Below, piece by piece: positions 37,290 to 47,027 of a DNA stretch of 64,000 nt. The notes beneath the pieces were generated by a model. The model was not told where the DNA came from, did not search any database, and was given only the letters and a program-made list of their open reading frames with translations. Location: positions 124,001 through 188,000 of the forward strand of contig JADKDR010000009.1 of NCBI GenBank assembly GCA_016714535.1, written 5' to 3'. Numbering within the stretch: position 1 is the first letter of the stretch; each line of letters opens with the position of its first letter. The stretch comes from Bacteroidota bacterium (lineage in GTDB: Bacteria > Bacteroidota > Bacteroidia > AKYH767-A > OLB10). Position numbers and translations under genes: made by a program.

Positions 37290-38483
37290 TTATTTGCTCT
37301 CTGTTGAATGATGATGTTTCTTTTCCAACACCGAAACCAATTTCTCTGCAGCAATAAAAGACATACTTTTTGTTAAGTGTATATCAAACTTTTCCTTAAT
37401 AACGATGGCCATCGATTCGTCTAATATTCTTAACACCAGTCGAATATTGGGTTGAAAATAACGTGCATTCAAGCCAATCTCAAGGTTTCCATAGTCATCA
37501 TCAATAGCCGAAATCAAAGCGCGACAATGTTCTGCACCAACATCTTCTAATACATAAGGTAAGCGGGCATCTCCGTTATATACATCCACATCAAGGTTTC
37601 TAAAATACTCGATATTAGGCGAATCCTGATTTGATTCAACTATAATTATTTTCTCACCTTTCTTTATTAGCTCATCAGCTATAAAATAACCAAGGCGGCC
37701 AAGCCCACAAAGTATAATATGATTCTTGTAGTTATATTTTTTTCTGCCCATCAAGCGTTGAGCTCTGCTTTTTAATACTCTGTCAAGTATCAATGAAAAT
37801 ATCAACCATAAAAAGATGGATGAACTAAGTATTACGATTATTCCAACAATCTTGCTTAAAGCTGCAGTTTTAATAAGATTAAAATCGCCATAGCCAACAG
37901 TTGACATCGTTACCACAATAAAATAAAGCGAATCTAGCCAGGATAAGTGCTCAACAAAATGAAAATAGGATACAGCAGCAAAAGTGAGCAACCCAAATAA
38001 CGAAATCAAGATAATTAGTAACAAGTTATTTGAGAACTTTGTCTTTCTCAATCGGGATGGTTTGTTCTTAAGCTTTTGGTTGACTGAATACTGTCCCTCT
38101 AACGCCTCCACAAAAGCGGGTGCTACTATTTTTGCAGGATTTAGTATGGTGAGATTGGCATGCGCCATTTTTAAGTGTGGCCTAATATTTTCATTGAAAA
38201 GCGAAGCGGTTATTGGCATATCAGGGTAAAGAGCAATTAAAGCAATAACTACTTCAAAGCTATCTTCGTCTTTTTCAAAGAGGACATAAATCATTGCAAA
38301 TGACTTCATATCCAAATCCGAAAAATAATTATTTATCTCACTAATAGTAGATGATTCGCTGCCGGGCAAATGCGTATTTAAATTAGTTAAGTGGGTTACC
38401 TTATAACCCTTTTCAGTTAATCGTTGTTTGGTAGGCTTGGTAAAGTGTCCGTTACCTAACAATAATACAGCTCCCTTATACAT
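37290..38483 (-). CDS. Two-helix potassium channel with N- and C-terminal TrkA-like nucleotide-binding domains
   Basis: This 397-residue protein has an N-terminal Rossmann-like domain (about 1-130, GAVLLLGNGHFTKPTKQRL). Two membrane helices follow (about 151-173 and 210-235) with the pore loop and the selectivity filter TVGYGD (195-200). The C-terminal RCK/TrkA-N domain (254-390) contains IILCGLGRLGYFIADEL with the GxGxxG motif and an acidic residue at the strand-2 end (VESNQD). RCK domains gate the pore on binding nucleotides or ions. The N-terminal domain in addition to the C-terminal one is less common. The protein is expected in the inner membrane, where it controls K+ flux. It is divergent from the SpoIIE phosphatase gene. 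Confidence 0.88.
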   Translation of the reverse strand: MYKGAVLLLGNGHFTKPTKQRLTEKGYKVTHLTNLNTHLPGSESSTISEINNYFSDLDMKSFAMIYVLFEKDEDSFEVVIALIALYPDMPITASLFNENIRPHLKMAHANLTILNPAKIVAPAFVEALEGQYSVNQKLKNKPSRLRKTKFSNNLLLIILISLFGLLTFAAVSYFHFVEHLSWLDSLYFIVVTMSTVGYGDFNLIKTAALSKIVGIIVILSSSIFLWLIFSLILDRVLKSRAQRLMGRKKYNYKNHIILCGLGRLGYFIADELIKKGEKIIIVESNQDSPNIEYFRNLDVDVYNGDARLPYVLEDVGAEHCRALISAIDDDYGNLEIGLNARYFQPNIRLVLRILDESMAIVIKEKFDIHLTKSMSFIAAEKLVSVLEKKHHHSTESK

Positions 38484-38614
38484 TGATCCGGTAATCTTAT
38501 ACGTTATTTTATAATTTGCCTAATATTTTGCAATACTAGTAATATGATTTATATATCATCCATTTCACACTTAATTTAGCAATTTACCAATGTAAAATTG
38601 CTTAGCATTAAAAC

Positions 38615-40075
38615 ATGTTCGCTGGAAAACAGTTATTTCCCTCGATGCATTTTTTGCGTCACTGTTTTAATAAATATACATTTACCAGCAAAAATAGACT
38701 TAACCAGAATCTCTTACCCTGCTTATTGCTTATGCGCATCATTGGGTTTTTATTAATTTCAGTAGCAACCATCATCCTGTTGCTATGCATGTTTTATCTA
38801 GATGATACTGAAAACAACTTCATACGTGCTCTACTAACCGTAGTGCCTTCTGTATGTTTACCTTTAGGCTTAAGCTTTTTATTTTTTAACAGCGAAACAA
38901 AATTATTTGATTTAGTCCTGCGTATATTTCAGGCTGTATCGCTCCTCTTAATACTTGGTGGAATTGCTTTACAATTAGTGAGAAATGGTAATGCATTTAT
39001 TTTTATGCTAACCGGGGCACTTGGTTACACATTTGCCTACGCTCCATTGCAACTGAAAAAAGATTATAATCAATGGCAAAGCCTAAGTCAAAGCAAGTTT
39101 TATAGCGCATTGCTAAGCATAATAAATTTTTATGGAGTAAGTGCATTGGTAATCGGCACTTTGTTTAAACTAATGCATTGGCGTGGCGCCAATTTTATGC
39201 TTATATCAGGCATGGTGGTTGCTATTGCTTCACTTTGGTTTTGGAATTATCTGTATAAAAAAGTTATGCTTGAAAAAATTGAAATCGAAAAAAACATCAA
39301 GTACGCATTTGACGAATTAGACAAGAGCATAACCTATGCCACCCGCATACAGAAAGCGAAATTACCACGCACCGAAGTTATTTACAAAAAATTTCAGCAA
39401 TCGTTTGTTCTTTACAAACCAAAAGAAAAAATGAGTGGCGATTTTTACTTTTACAGCGAACCGGGCTCCAACGCTTGCTTTATAGCTGCTGCCGACTGCA
39501 CAGGCCATGGTATACCTGGGGCTATTTTAAGTATGGTAGGTTCCGAAAAATTATTTGAACACTCGCGACCACATGCTACTGCCGGGCAGGTTCTCATGAA
39601 TCTGAATAATGGACTGCGTGCATCCCTGCGCCTGCGCGATAATAATTCCGGTATCAATGATGGTATGGACATAGCCATTTGTCGGTTTAACGAAATAGAT
39701 AATCAACTTACTACCATAGAATTTGCAGGAGCCAAAAGGCCACTGCTTATTGTACGTAAAGACAGTACCGAAATTGAAGAAATAAAAGGCAACAAAACTT
39801 CTATAGGAGAGCAGGAAGCCGATGAATCTACTTTTACTACGCATACCATTAACCTAAATAAGGGTGACACCATTTACCTTACTTCGGATGGGTATGCCGA
39901 TACTTTTAGCGCAGCTGATAAAAAACTTACTACCAAGAAGTTTAAGCAAATGTTGATTGATATTCAGACTATGACGATGGATGAGCAGGCAAAACACTTA
40001 GATGACTTTATCGAAAAATGGAAAGGCGGATGCGAACAAACCGATGATATACTCGTAATTGGTGTAAGGGTATAA
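38615..40075 (+). CDS. Membrane-bound SpoIIE/PP2C-type serine phosphatase
   Basis: This 486-residue protein has about six membrane helices (roughly 38-210) and a coiled linker (YLYKKVMLEKIEIEKNIKYA). The C-terminal SpoIIE phosphatase domain (about 260-486) contains KEKMSGDFYFY, AAADCTGHGIPGAILSMVG, DGMDIAICRF, EFAGAKRPLLIV, YLTSDGYADTF and QTDDILVIGV, including the metal-binding Asp residues in SGDF, ADCTGHG, SDGY and TDD. Such phosphatases act on anti-sigma antagonist-type phosphoproteins. The last membrane segments carry LFKLMHWRGANFML, which is like the membrane segment of the gliding/T9SS motor protein GldL. No partner kinase or antagonist is adjacent. The start may be further in (the MRIIGFLL methionine near residue 40). 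Confidence 0.87.
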   Translation: MFAGKQLFPSMHFLRHCFNKYTFTSKNRLNQNLLPCLLLMRIIGFLLISVATIILLLCMFYLDDTENNFIRALLTVVPSVCLPLGLSFLFFNSETKLFDLVLRIFQAVSLLLILGGIALQLVRNGNAFIFMLTGALGYTFAYAPLQLKKDYNQWQSLSQSKFYSALLSIINFYGVSALVIGTLFKLMHWRGANFMLISGMVVAIASLWFWNYLYKKVMLEKIEIEKNIKYAFDELDKSITYATRIQKAKLPRTEVIYKKFQQSFVLYKPKEKMSGDFYFYSEPGSNACFIAAADCTGHGIPGAILSMVGSEKLFEHSRPHATAGQVLMNLNNGLRASLRLRDNNSGINDGMDIAICRFNEIDNQLTTIEFAGAKRPLLIVRKDSTEIEEIKGNKTSIGEQEADESTFTTHTINLNKGDTIYLTSDGYADTFSAADKKLTTKKFKQMLIDIQTMTMDEQAKHLDDFIEKWKGGCEQTDDILVIGVRV

Positions 40076-40089
40076 GGTAACCGTTACAA

Positions 40090-42606
40090 TCAAAACCTTC
40101 CAATTAAACGGAGATTAATTTGACGATTGGTTAGATAATTAGGAATTGCATATTGTCTGCCAGTAACATCAGTAATCCAGAGATACGAAATGGTATTGTT
40201 TACTTGTAATAAATTAAATACCTCGAGGCTTACAGATAATGCACTAATCCGGTTGGCTAGTTTAAGTCGGTAATTATGCGGCTCATCAGGGTCTATTAAC
40301 ACACGCGAAAATCCAATATCTACTCTTCTATAAAAGGGATATCGCAGGCGGTCGGTATAGCGATTGTTGCCCGGAGGGCCAAATGGCATTCCGCTACCAA
40401 ATAATAAATTCAGGTACACTTTATATTTTGGAAACTTTGGAATATAATCCGAAAACAAAATACTTGCTGTAACACGCTGATCGGTAGGGCGCGCAAGATT
40501 TCCAGGATTAATGCGGACGCTATCAGTAGCTACATTATCAAAGGTGTATCCGCGGATAATTTTTTCTCCAGAAGCATTGTAATAGTCATAGTAAAAATCA
40601 TCAGCAATGTCTTCTATCGATTTCATATAATTAATGGTAAACCAGGATTCGGTTCCTTCAACAAATTCGCCATTCAACCTGAAATCGATACCATACGTAT
40701 ATCCTTTGCTTTGGTCATTTGGAAAATAGCGTAAACGCACATCTTCTGTTTTAAATGGAATTATGTTTGACAGACTTTTGTAATATGCTTCGGTAACAAA
40801 TTTAAACTGACGGCCCTGCCACAAAAATGATTGCTCGGCCCCCGCCAATAACTGAAAGGACTTTTGTGCCCTGATATTCAAATTAAGATTACCCTGGTAA
40901 TCTCGCATTTCACGATAAAAAGGTGGTTGGTAATAATACCCTGCAGCAAATTTCAACAGCAATCGCTTCTCATATTTTTTTGGGAAATAACTTAACGACA
41001 CCCTTGGGCTTATTGCCGTTTGCTTGCTAATACTCCAATAATTGGCACGAATGCCATAATTGATTCGTAATAGTTGATTAGTATCGAGGTATGTACTTGC
41101 ATCGGCATATCCCATTACACGATATGAACTAAGCGTATTGGCTGCACGCACTACATCGTTTAATAAGATTATCTCATCATTAGGATTGGGAATGGAATAG
41201 CCTGCGCTATCAATGTAATACCACTCGCGCAGTTGATCTGTAATTTGTTCGGTTTGAAAACGCAAGCCACCAAAAAAAGTAGTACGGCTGCCTATGTAGC
41301 GCGTTTTAAGTTCGCTATTGTAAACTTTTGCCTTCAGCTTATTGCGTGCATGATTAAGAAAGGAGCCTATGCCGCGGTTAAAGGCTGAATCACCAAAATC
41401 GCTCGAGCCAAAATCATTTTCCAACTGATCTAGAAAGTACTGCCCGAGGATATCATAACTTTCGGTTTCGCGTGTTTCAAAATAGGAACCAATTAGTTTT
41501 ATGTTTAACGAACTATCGAAACGATGTTCGTATATAAATGCACCTGTACCGTTTACAAACTTATTGCTTTCCTGCCCTTCGAAAAAAACCTTAAAGCGCA
41601 ATGCTTCATTCACAGTACCAAAGTCTGTTTCGCGGTCGGTAGGTATTACCCTGTAATTAGTTTCCGAAAAATTTCCCAGCAAGGTGATGGTGTTGCGCTG
41701 TGCGCTATCTAAATCGAATGTTAGTTTGGTTTGTACATCGCTCGCAGTAGGGCGATACTCCCCTTGCGTATCAAGCGATCGCAACAGGTATTGGTTGGTT
41801 TTGTGCCTTGCACCAAACAGGTAGGTAATACGTTTGTTCTTACTCAATCCTTCGAAATGAATACCACCTCCTAAAAAACTTGCATTAACGGAACCATGAA
41901 AAGCCCTCGGTTTTTTATACTTCACATCAAGTACGGATGATAGTTTATCACCATATCTTGCATTAAAACCTCCGGCACTAAAAGAAATATTTTCAGTAAG
42001 CTCTGGATTGATAAAAGATAATCCCTCTTGTTGACCGCTTCGCACCAATAAAGGTCTGTAAATTTCTACCTCATCCACATAGATAAGGTTTTCGTCAAAG
42101 TTGCCTCCCCTAACATTGTACTGGCTACTTGTTTCGTTAGTGGTAAAAGCGCCACCACTCATTATCACCAATCGTTCTACTCCCCCACCCGGCCCGCTAA
42201 TTTTGTCGGTAAGGCGCACATCTAGTGGTTTCATAAAATCATTGGCTTCCTTTTTTCCGGTTACATCCACCATTGCAATATTTCCCGAAAGCTGCTTTAG
42301 TCGTGGGTTGTACTCCTTCTTCATGCCGGACTTTAAATTTACAAACAGCGTGTCACTCTTATAGCTGCCCAAAAAATAAACAATCGTTACCGGAGTATTA
42401 GCCGGTATCTTTATGGTATAATTCCCATACTGATCGGCAAATTCAGAATTGCCAGAACCTAGCTGAGCAACGGTAGCCGACAATGGTTGCAATTTTTCGT
42501 CAGTCACTTTACCGGTAATAATTGCGGTGCCATCCTGCGCCAAAATGGTTGTAGCAGATATAAGCAGATAAACGAAACCAAAAATTAATTTGTTATGCAA
42601 GCGCAT
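40090..42606 (-). CDS. TonB-dependent outer-membrane receptor with carboxypeptidase-like N-domain
   Basis: This 838-residue protein has a signal peptide (1-23), a CarboxypepD_reg-like domain (about 25-105, AIITGKVTDEKLQPLSATVAQ), a plug domain (about 118-225, DVRLTDKISGPGGGVERLVIM, YNVRGGNFDENLIYVDEVEIY) and a 22-strand-type barrel to the terminal NLRLIGRF. It imports a large or scarce nutrient with TonB energy; the ligand is not evident. A small carboxypeptidase-like protein gene lies 21 bases upstream on the same strand, so the two are likely a unit. No SusD-like partner is adjacent. Confidence 0.9.
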   Translation of the reverse strand: MRLHNKLIFGFVYLLISATTILAQDGTAIITGKVTDEKLQPLSATVAQLGSGNSEFADQYGNYTIKIPANTPVTIVYFLGSYKSDTLFVNLKSGMKKEYNPRLKQLSGNIAMVDVTGKKEANDFMKPLDVRLTDKISGPGGGVERLVIMSGGAFTTNETSSQYNVRGGNFDENLIYVDEVEIYRPLLVRSGQQEGLSFINPELTENISFSAGGFNARYGDKLSSVLDVKYKKPRAFHGSVNASFLGGGIHFEGLSKNKRITYLFGARHKTNQYLLRSLDTQGEYRPTASDVQTKLTFDLDSAQRNTITLLGNFSETNYRVIPTDRETDFGTVNEALRFKVFFEGQESNKFVNGTGAFIYEHRFDSSLNIKLIGSYFETRETESYDILGQYFLDQLENDFGSSDFGDSAFNRGIGSFLNHARNKLKAKVYNSELKTRYIGSRTTFFGGLRFQTEQITDQLREWYYIDSAGYSIPNPNDEIILLNDVVRAANTLSSYRVMGYADASTYLDTNQLLRINYGIRANYWSISKQTAISPRVSLSYFPKKYEKRLLLKFAAGYYYQPPFYREMRDYQGNLNLNIRAQKSFQLLAGAEQSFLWQGRQFKFVTEAYYKSLSNIIPFKTEDVRLRYFPNDQSKGYTYGIDFRLNGEFVEGTESWFTINYMKSIEDIADDFYYDYYNASGEKIIRGYTFDNVATDSVRINPGNLARPTDQRVTASILFSDYIPKFPKYKVYLNLLFGSGMPFGPPGNNRYTDRLRYPFYRRVDIGFSRVLIDPDEPHNYRLKLANRISALSVSLEVFNLLQVNNTISYLWITDVTGRQYAIPNYLTNRQINLRLIGRF

Positions 42607-42627
42607 ATAAATGGTATAAGGTGGTAG

Positions 42628-43259
42628 TTATTTTTTCTTCCTTTTAAAAGCACCTTTTTTCCAGGCATCAATAAACTTAGCCCAGGCAATCGGATTCGTA
42701 ATGCTATAGCTAGGATACAAGTTTGAGTTATACAATCGCGATTGCTGTTGTTCAACGGCATATTTAAAATTCAGACTTCCGTCTGGTGCAACAAACTGAC
42801 TAAGCTCTTGCAGGGTTTCGATATCCATATTTCGGTTAGCGCGCGAAAGGTCGTTATCGTTAACTTGAAAGTCGACAAAGGCTTGCCTGAATGACTCTAT
42901 GGTGGGCCATGGTGTTACCATGATGGTTGGTAAATTAACCGTATCGCCAATCAACACCTGAATTAGCGAATATTTATCTTCGCTAAGTGTATCAGCAATA
43001 ACGAAATCGGCCTGTCTAAATCCAAGGCAGGCAAAGTCAATGGTATCGCCTTTGCGTGCAACAAAGGAGAAAAATCCATAAAATCGGAAACCGTACCGCT
43101 CGATCTTCCGCGTACCATAACTGTTGCAAAAGGTACTGGCTGCAAACTATCGCCCGTAACCACAACGCCTGTAAACTGCACCAAATGCTGATTTGTTTGC
43201 GCCAATACAGGTAGTATGCCCATAACTACCAGCACAATTAAAATGTTTTTCTTTATCAT
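42628..43259 (-). CDS. Carboxypeptidase regulatory-like periplasmic protein, one-base frame break
   Basis: The start at 43259 (MIKKNILIVLVVMGILPVLAQ) begins a clean signal peptide. The first frame reads FTGVVVTGDSLQPVPFATVMVRGRSSGTVSDF and then goes out of frame. The second frame supplies FSFVARKGDTIDFACLGFRQ and continues to VTPWPTIESFRQAFVDFQ and a Lys-rich end. Adding one A to the run at 43080-43083 joins them as SDFYGFFSF, the normal CarboxypepD_reg-like pattern. The corrected protein is about 210 residues. Proteins of this kind lie next to TonB receptors in Bacteroidota; here the receptor follows after 21 bases. The homopolymer position suggests a sequencing error. Confidence 0.75.
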
Positions 43260-44145
43260 CCCAAAAATTTTCCCTGCAATGTTAAGCAAAATAAAGCAAG
43301 GTATAAAACTGATAAAACCCTGCAATATTGTGCAAGGATATGTGCTGATAGCATAACCCATAATTTTCGAAAATTTGAATGTGATCCCTGTTGTTTTTTA
43401 CTGAGTATTCTATTCTCTCATTGTAAAACAATATCGAAAAATTCAAAATTGCGGCACAAACTAATAAGGCAGGTCAGTCTAATTTTTTTGCCGATATGGA
43501 TGATATAGGGTATTTTTATGCTACAAAATTCGTTTCGCTTTTTTACTTACGCTCTGTGCAAGGTTTCAAAATTGATACCCCTAACCGTTTATATATAACA
43601 ATACAAGGATTGAGCACCCTTCATATTGCAAGGTTTAATTAAACTGTAACAAGCCGCAAATTAAAAGTAGTGAATGGGAGTTTAGCAGCTAACGTTGACA
43701 ATAATAACAGCCAAAGTGTAAAACTAAAAGGGAGTCTTTCTTATAATGATTTGTTATTCACACAACATGCGATATACATTGCTAGTAATATAAATAGTAT
43801 GTGTGCTCATAGAGTACTTCTGAAATTAGATAATAAATTGATAGTTGTTTTAGCAACATCTGACAACTACTTAAAACAATCACAAAATGTCAGCAGGCAA
43901 ATTGTTTAATTTAATAGAATATTTCGATGGTATTGATTTGTCGTGTCCGTAACAAAAATCAATCACTGCTTTTATTTTCTATTTTGCTGTAAAAAGCAGA
44001 TAATACTGAATGTTTGAATTTTTTTGCCAATGTTTGTGTCTCCTTTGGTCATTGTTTGTGCCTTCACAAACAATGCTCACTGTCTAATCCTCGTTTGTGG
44101 GGGCACAATCGAGGGCTTACACATTTCCCCCAGGGCAACCACCAA
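43260..44145. other. Gene-free AT-rich region
   Basis: No coding frame is supported on either strand; short open frames here have no recognisable protein. The perfect hairpin at 44050-44075 and several copies of the short word TTTGTG around it are the only structure I see. The promoter of the 43259 gene should lie near its left edge. Confidence 0.4.
44050..44075. repeat. Perfect 11-bp hairpin downstream of the helicase gene
   Basis: CATTGTTTGTG (44050-44060), loop CCTT, and CACAAACAATG (44065-44075). It lies about 70 bases past the helicase stop on the minus strand. No T-run follows directly, so if it is a terminator it is not a classical one. Confidence 0.5.
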
Positions 44146-45372
44146 TTACCGCGCCCTCCTCGATTGTGGCTTGCGGAAACTTTTGTTGCGGCCAGTAAAA
44201 GTTTTTGGCCTTCTTATTAATGGTTCATAAGCCAGGGCATCTCCAAATTGTTGTGGCATGGGCAATTTTGTAACCTCGTAGCCTATAAGGTTTTCTATGC
44301 GCAAAAATTTACCCTGATCCATTTCGCTGATAAAAGTAATGGCCTCTCCTTTCGAAGCTGCGCGGGCTGTACGTCCTATGCGGTGTATATAATCTTCGGC
44401 ATCGCCAGGCACATCGTAATTTATTACCAGCGATATATCTTCAATATCAATTCCACGCGAAAGAATATCGGTAGCTACAAGTATTTGTACATTGCGACTA
44501 CGAAAATCATTCAACGCTTTTTCACGTTCATTCTGCATCAAATCCGAGTGTATTGCCTTAACATTCAACCCACCCTTTATTAAGTCGCGCTCAAGGTCTT
44601 TCACTTTTATTTTTGCTGAAAGAAAAATCAACACACTTCTATACACATCGTCTTTACCTTTTAATAAAAACTTTGTTAACTCGTTTTTTTGCTTTTCAAA
44701 AAGTACATAAGCAGATTGTGTAACACCTTCGGCAGGCTTAGATAGCGAGATATTTAACTGCTCGGGATGATGCAATAATTTTACTGCAAGGGAGCGAATC
44801 TTAGGTGGCATCGTTGCCGAAAACATAAGCGTTTGCCTCTGCTTTGGAAGAAAAGTAGATATTTTCATAATATCATCCACAAAACCCATATCGAGCATAC
44901 GGTCGGCTTCGTCAAGAATTAAATGTTGCAAGTGTTGTAGCTTTACGTAACCCAAATTTAAATGTGCCATCAAACGGCCTGGAGTAGCAATAATAATATT
45001 TGCACCTTGACTTAGCGCACGCCTTTCGGTTTCGAATGCTGTACCATCGTTGCCTCCATATATTGCCATACTACTTGTACCTGTAAAATACGAAAAACCC
45101 TGCAAGGCTTGGTCTATTTGTATGGCAAGTTCGCGAGTGGGCACAATTATAAGTGTATTGGTAACATTACTTGGTTCGAGCGAAAGTTTATGCAATATGG
45201 GCAACAGGAATGCAGCAGTTTTTCCCGTGCCTGTTTGTGCACATGCTATTAAATCTTTACCGTCTAGTATTAATGGTATCGCCTGTGATTGTATTGGTGT
45301 TGCATTTTCAAATCCCATGGTATCTAATCCATCCTGCAAGTGATAATCAAAATTAAAATCTACGAATTTCAA
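44146..45372 (-). CDS. DEAD-box ATP-dependent RNA helicase (RhlE-like)
   Basis: This 408-residue helicase contains the Q motif (FENATPIQSQAIP), motif I AQTGTGKT (45-52), Ia PTRELAIQ, motif II DEAD (154-157), motif III SAT (185-187), motif IV/V VLIFLSAKIKVKDL and ATDILSRGIDIEDI, and motif VI HRIGRTARA. A short basic tail (NKSFRKPQSRRAR) follows. It unwinds short RNA duplexes and is probably involved in ribosome assembly, RNA decay or cold adaptation. The tail is much shorter than in many RhlE proteins. It stands alone in a gene-poor region. Confidence 0.93.
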   Translation of the reverse strand: MKFVDFNFDYHLQDGLDTMGFENATPIQSQAIPLILDGKDLIACAQTGTGKTAAFLLPILHKLSLEPSNVTNTLIIVPTRELAIQIDQALQGFSYFTGTSSMAIYGGNDGTAFETERRALSQGANIIIATPGRLMAHLNLGYVKLQHLQHLILDEADRMLDMGFVDDIMKISTFLPKQRQTLMFSATMPPKIRSLAVKLLHHPEQLNISLSKPAEGVTQSAYVLFEKQKNELTKFLLKGKDDVYRSVLIFLSAKIKVKDLERDLIKGGLNVKAIHSDLMQNEREKALNDFRSRNVQILVATDILSRGIDIEDISLVINYDVPGDAEDYIHRIGRTARAASKGEAITFISEMDQGKFLRIENLIGYEVTKLPMPQQFGDALAYEPLIRRPKTFTGRNKSFRKPQSRRAR

Positions 45373-45570
45373 ACTGTTTTTTTTTACGAAGATATAAAAT
45401 GTTTTGGAACGAATGATTTCGATAGGATTGAAAGCTATCTATCAACATTGTTAATTGAAACATTTCGTTCTCAAGCTTATTCATGCTACAACTGTTTAAA
45501 GAAATAAATTTACTAAAATGTTTTATGAACCTGACATAAAATATGGATGCCTGTAGCACAAATGTCTCCC

Positions 45571-46173
45571 TTACAGTTGCCAAAGGAAAACAGACAAATC
45601 ACTCAATGGCGCATTAGATTTCGCGTTTTTTTCGATAGATGAGGGCTTACAACTTTTTGAATATGCGCCTACAAGTGCAAATGTTTTGTAGCAAATGATC
45701 TGCGTAAAATACAAGTGCCCGGCAACAGGGTTATATGGATTATAGACCACAATGTAAACACCACCAATGTATGTATTGCCAAATGCAAGTTTTGCTATTT
45801 CGCTCGCATACTGGGCCATGCAATCATAAGGGCAGGCACCGCGGTAATCGAGGCCTGTTTCTAAATCGCGCTTGTGATGAGTGATGAAGTATTTTTTTTG
45901 TGGGCGTTGCACATACTCGCACATTATTTTGCCATATGTGAAGCAGTCGAATAAACCGTTAATCTTTAATTGCAACCCACCATTTGTAACGTTAGGTGTA
46001 TACGTTATTCACGTGTTGCCAAGGTGGTCATAAACACATTAGGCATTTTCGTTATTACTAAGAGTGGTGTAAACAGTATACGGTTCATAAAATGGGTCGT
46101 TGGTGCCTGTGCAGTTGTATGAAGATAAGAGGTTATCTTCGCGCATCATTTGGTCTACAACTTTAATATAACT
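45571..46173 (-). pseudogene. Decayed RHS/YD-repeat core fragment
   Basis: One minus-strand frame reads KVVDQMMREDNLLSSYNC and TLSNNENA, then a stop, VYDHLGNT, a second stop where Arg is expected, ITYTPNVTNGG, YGKIMCEYVQRPQKKYF, and THHKRDLETGLDYRGACPYD. The order DHLGNTR-x-TYTP, then YGK-x-x-REY, then KRDxETGLDYRGARxYD is that of the RHS-associated core domain of Bacteroidota. Two in-frame stops and the substitutions R to C in the core (MCEY, RGACPYD) show decay. After about residue 90 the similarity is lost (GGVYIVVYNPYNPVAGHLY). No toxin or flanking RHS gene is seen. It is probably a remnant of a displaced cassette. Confidence 0.75.
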
Positions 46174-46987
46174 TTAATTGTAAATCAATTTTCATTTTTC
46201 AAGAATAGGAAAAAATAAATTATACACGGTTTATGTCAAATGTTGAAATGAGACAATTGAAAAAACAAGCTTACTATTTTAAAGTTGATTATTTTTCTGC
46301 AAAATGTAATCGGCATTTAGTGCATAGAGCTTTTATTGTCGTACAACTTTTACGAGCCACAAGCGAAGATGCTTGCCTGAGAGAGGACATTTCGATTTCA
46401 GTCTTGTTTTCTGGAACAAAAATTATACTTTCACGCGCATTCACTATTTCTAGCTCGAAATTATGTACACCATTTTAAAAAATATAATGGTATTATATCA
46501 ATGGCTGTGTTTGGTAAAATTGTGAATGTCTGTAAATTTTAAACCGAATTATTTTTACTTATTATTTTTACTTATGCAGTTTGCCAATACACATCTGATT
46601 GTTGCAGTTACTTGTAACTTAATCATATGTTGGGGATTTGGAATAATACGATTGACCCACAGCAAGAAGCCTATATGGAGCACAGAGGCACAAAGAGGCG
46701 CTGTGTGGCATACACTTGGCGCATAGAGAATACCGCAATTAATACAACAAGAGTGCAGCTTGTATTTGGCAAAGTTAGGAATACGATTGGCACTAGGATG
46801 CACAAAGAACCGATGGTTCAACTAGTTATAGTAATGTGCATTGGATGCCTTTTGACAACATTTTTATAGAAATTATTTCCTTCTAACATAATGATATTAA
46901 AAAAAATAATGGCTACTACCCTTTATGTTAAAGAACAACTAAAATCAAAAAGTCTATTAAATACAGAATATTATCATTTTCGCTGCT
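46174..46987. other. Gene-free region upstream of the sigma-54 activator
   Basis: Only short, overlapping, unrecognisable open frames on both strands. A stretch near 46680-46720 with CACAGAGGCACAAAGAGGCG-like text resembles common intergenic debris in Bacteroidota genomes, but I cannot assign it. Confidence 0.35.
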
Positions 46988-46995
46988 TACTTTTG
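46988..46995 (+). promoter_or_regulatory. Putative -7 element for the sigma-54 activator gene
   Basis: TACTTTTG matches TAnnTTTG and ends 32 bases before the TTG start at 47028, similar to the spacing seen for guaB. Confidence 0.45.
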
Positions 46996-47027
46996 CCTTC
47001 GTAATAAAAATTAAAGAGAAACAAAAA

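Noticed and set aside
38578..38602. Imperfect inverted repeat between the K+ channel and SpoIIE genes
   Set aside because: One bulged base and AT-only arms; too weak to call an operator.
43670..43909. Short plus-strand frame in the gene-free region
   Set aside because: Low-complexity, no recognisable motif, no start signal.
45353..45583. Minus-strand 76-codon frame overlapping the helicase start
   Set aside because: Overlaps the helicase start and the RHS remnant, and its sequence is unlike a protein.
46526..46869. Overlapping short frames on both strands before the sigma-54 activator
   Set aside because: They overlap one another and resemble intergenic debris; none has family motifs.
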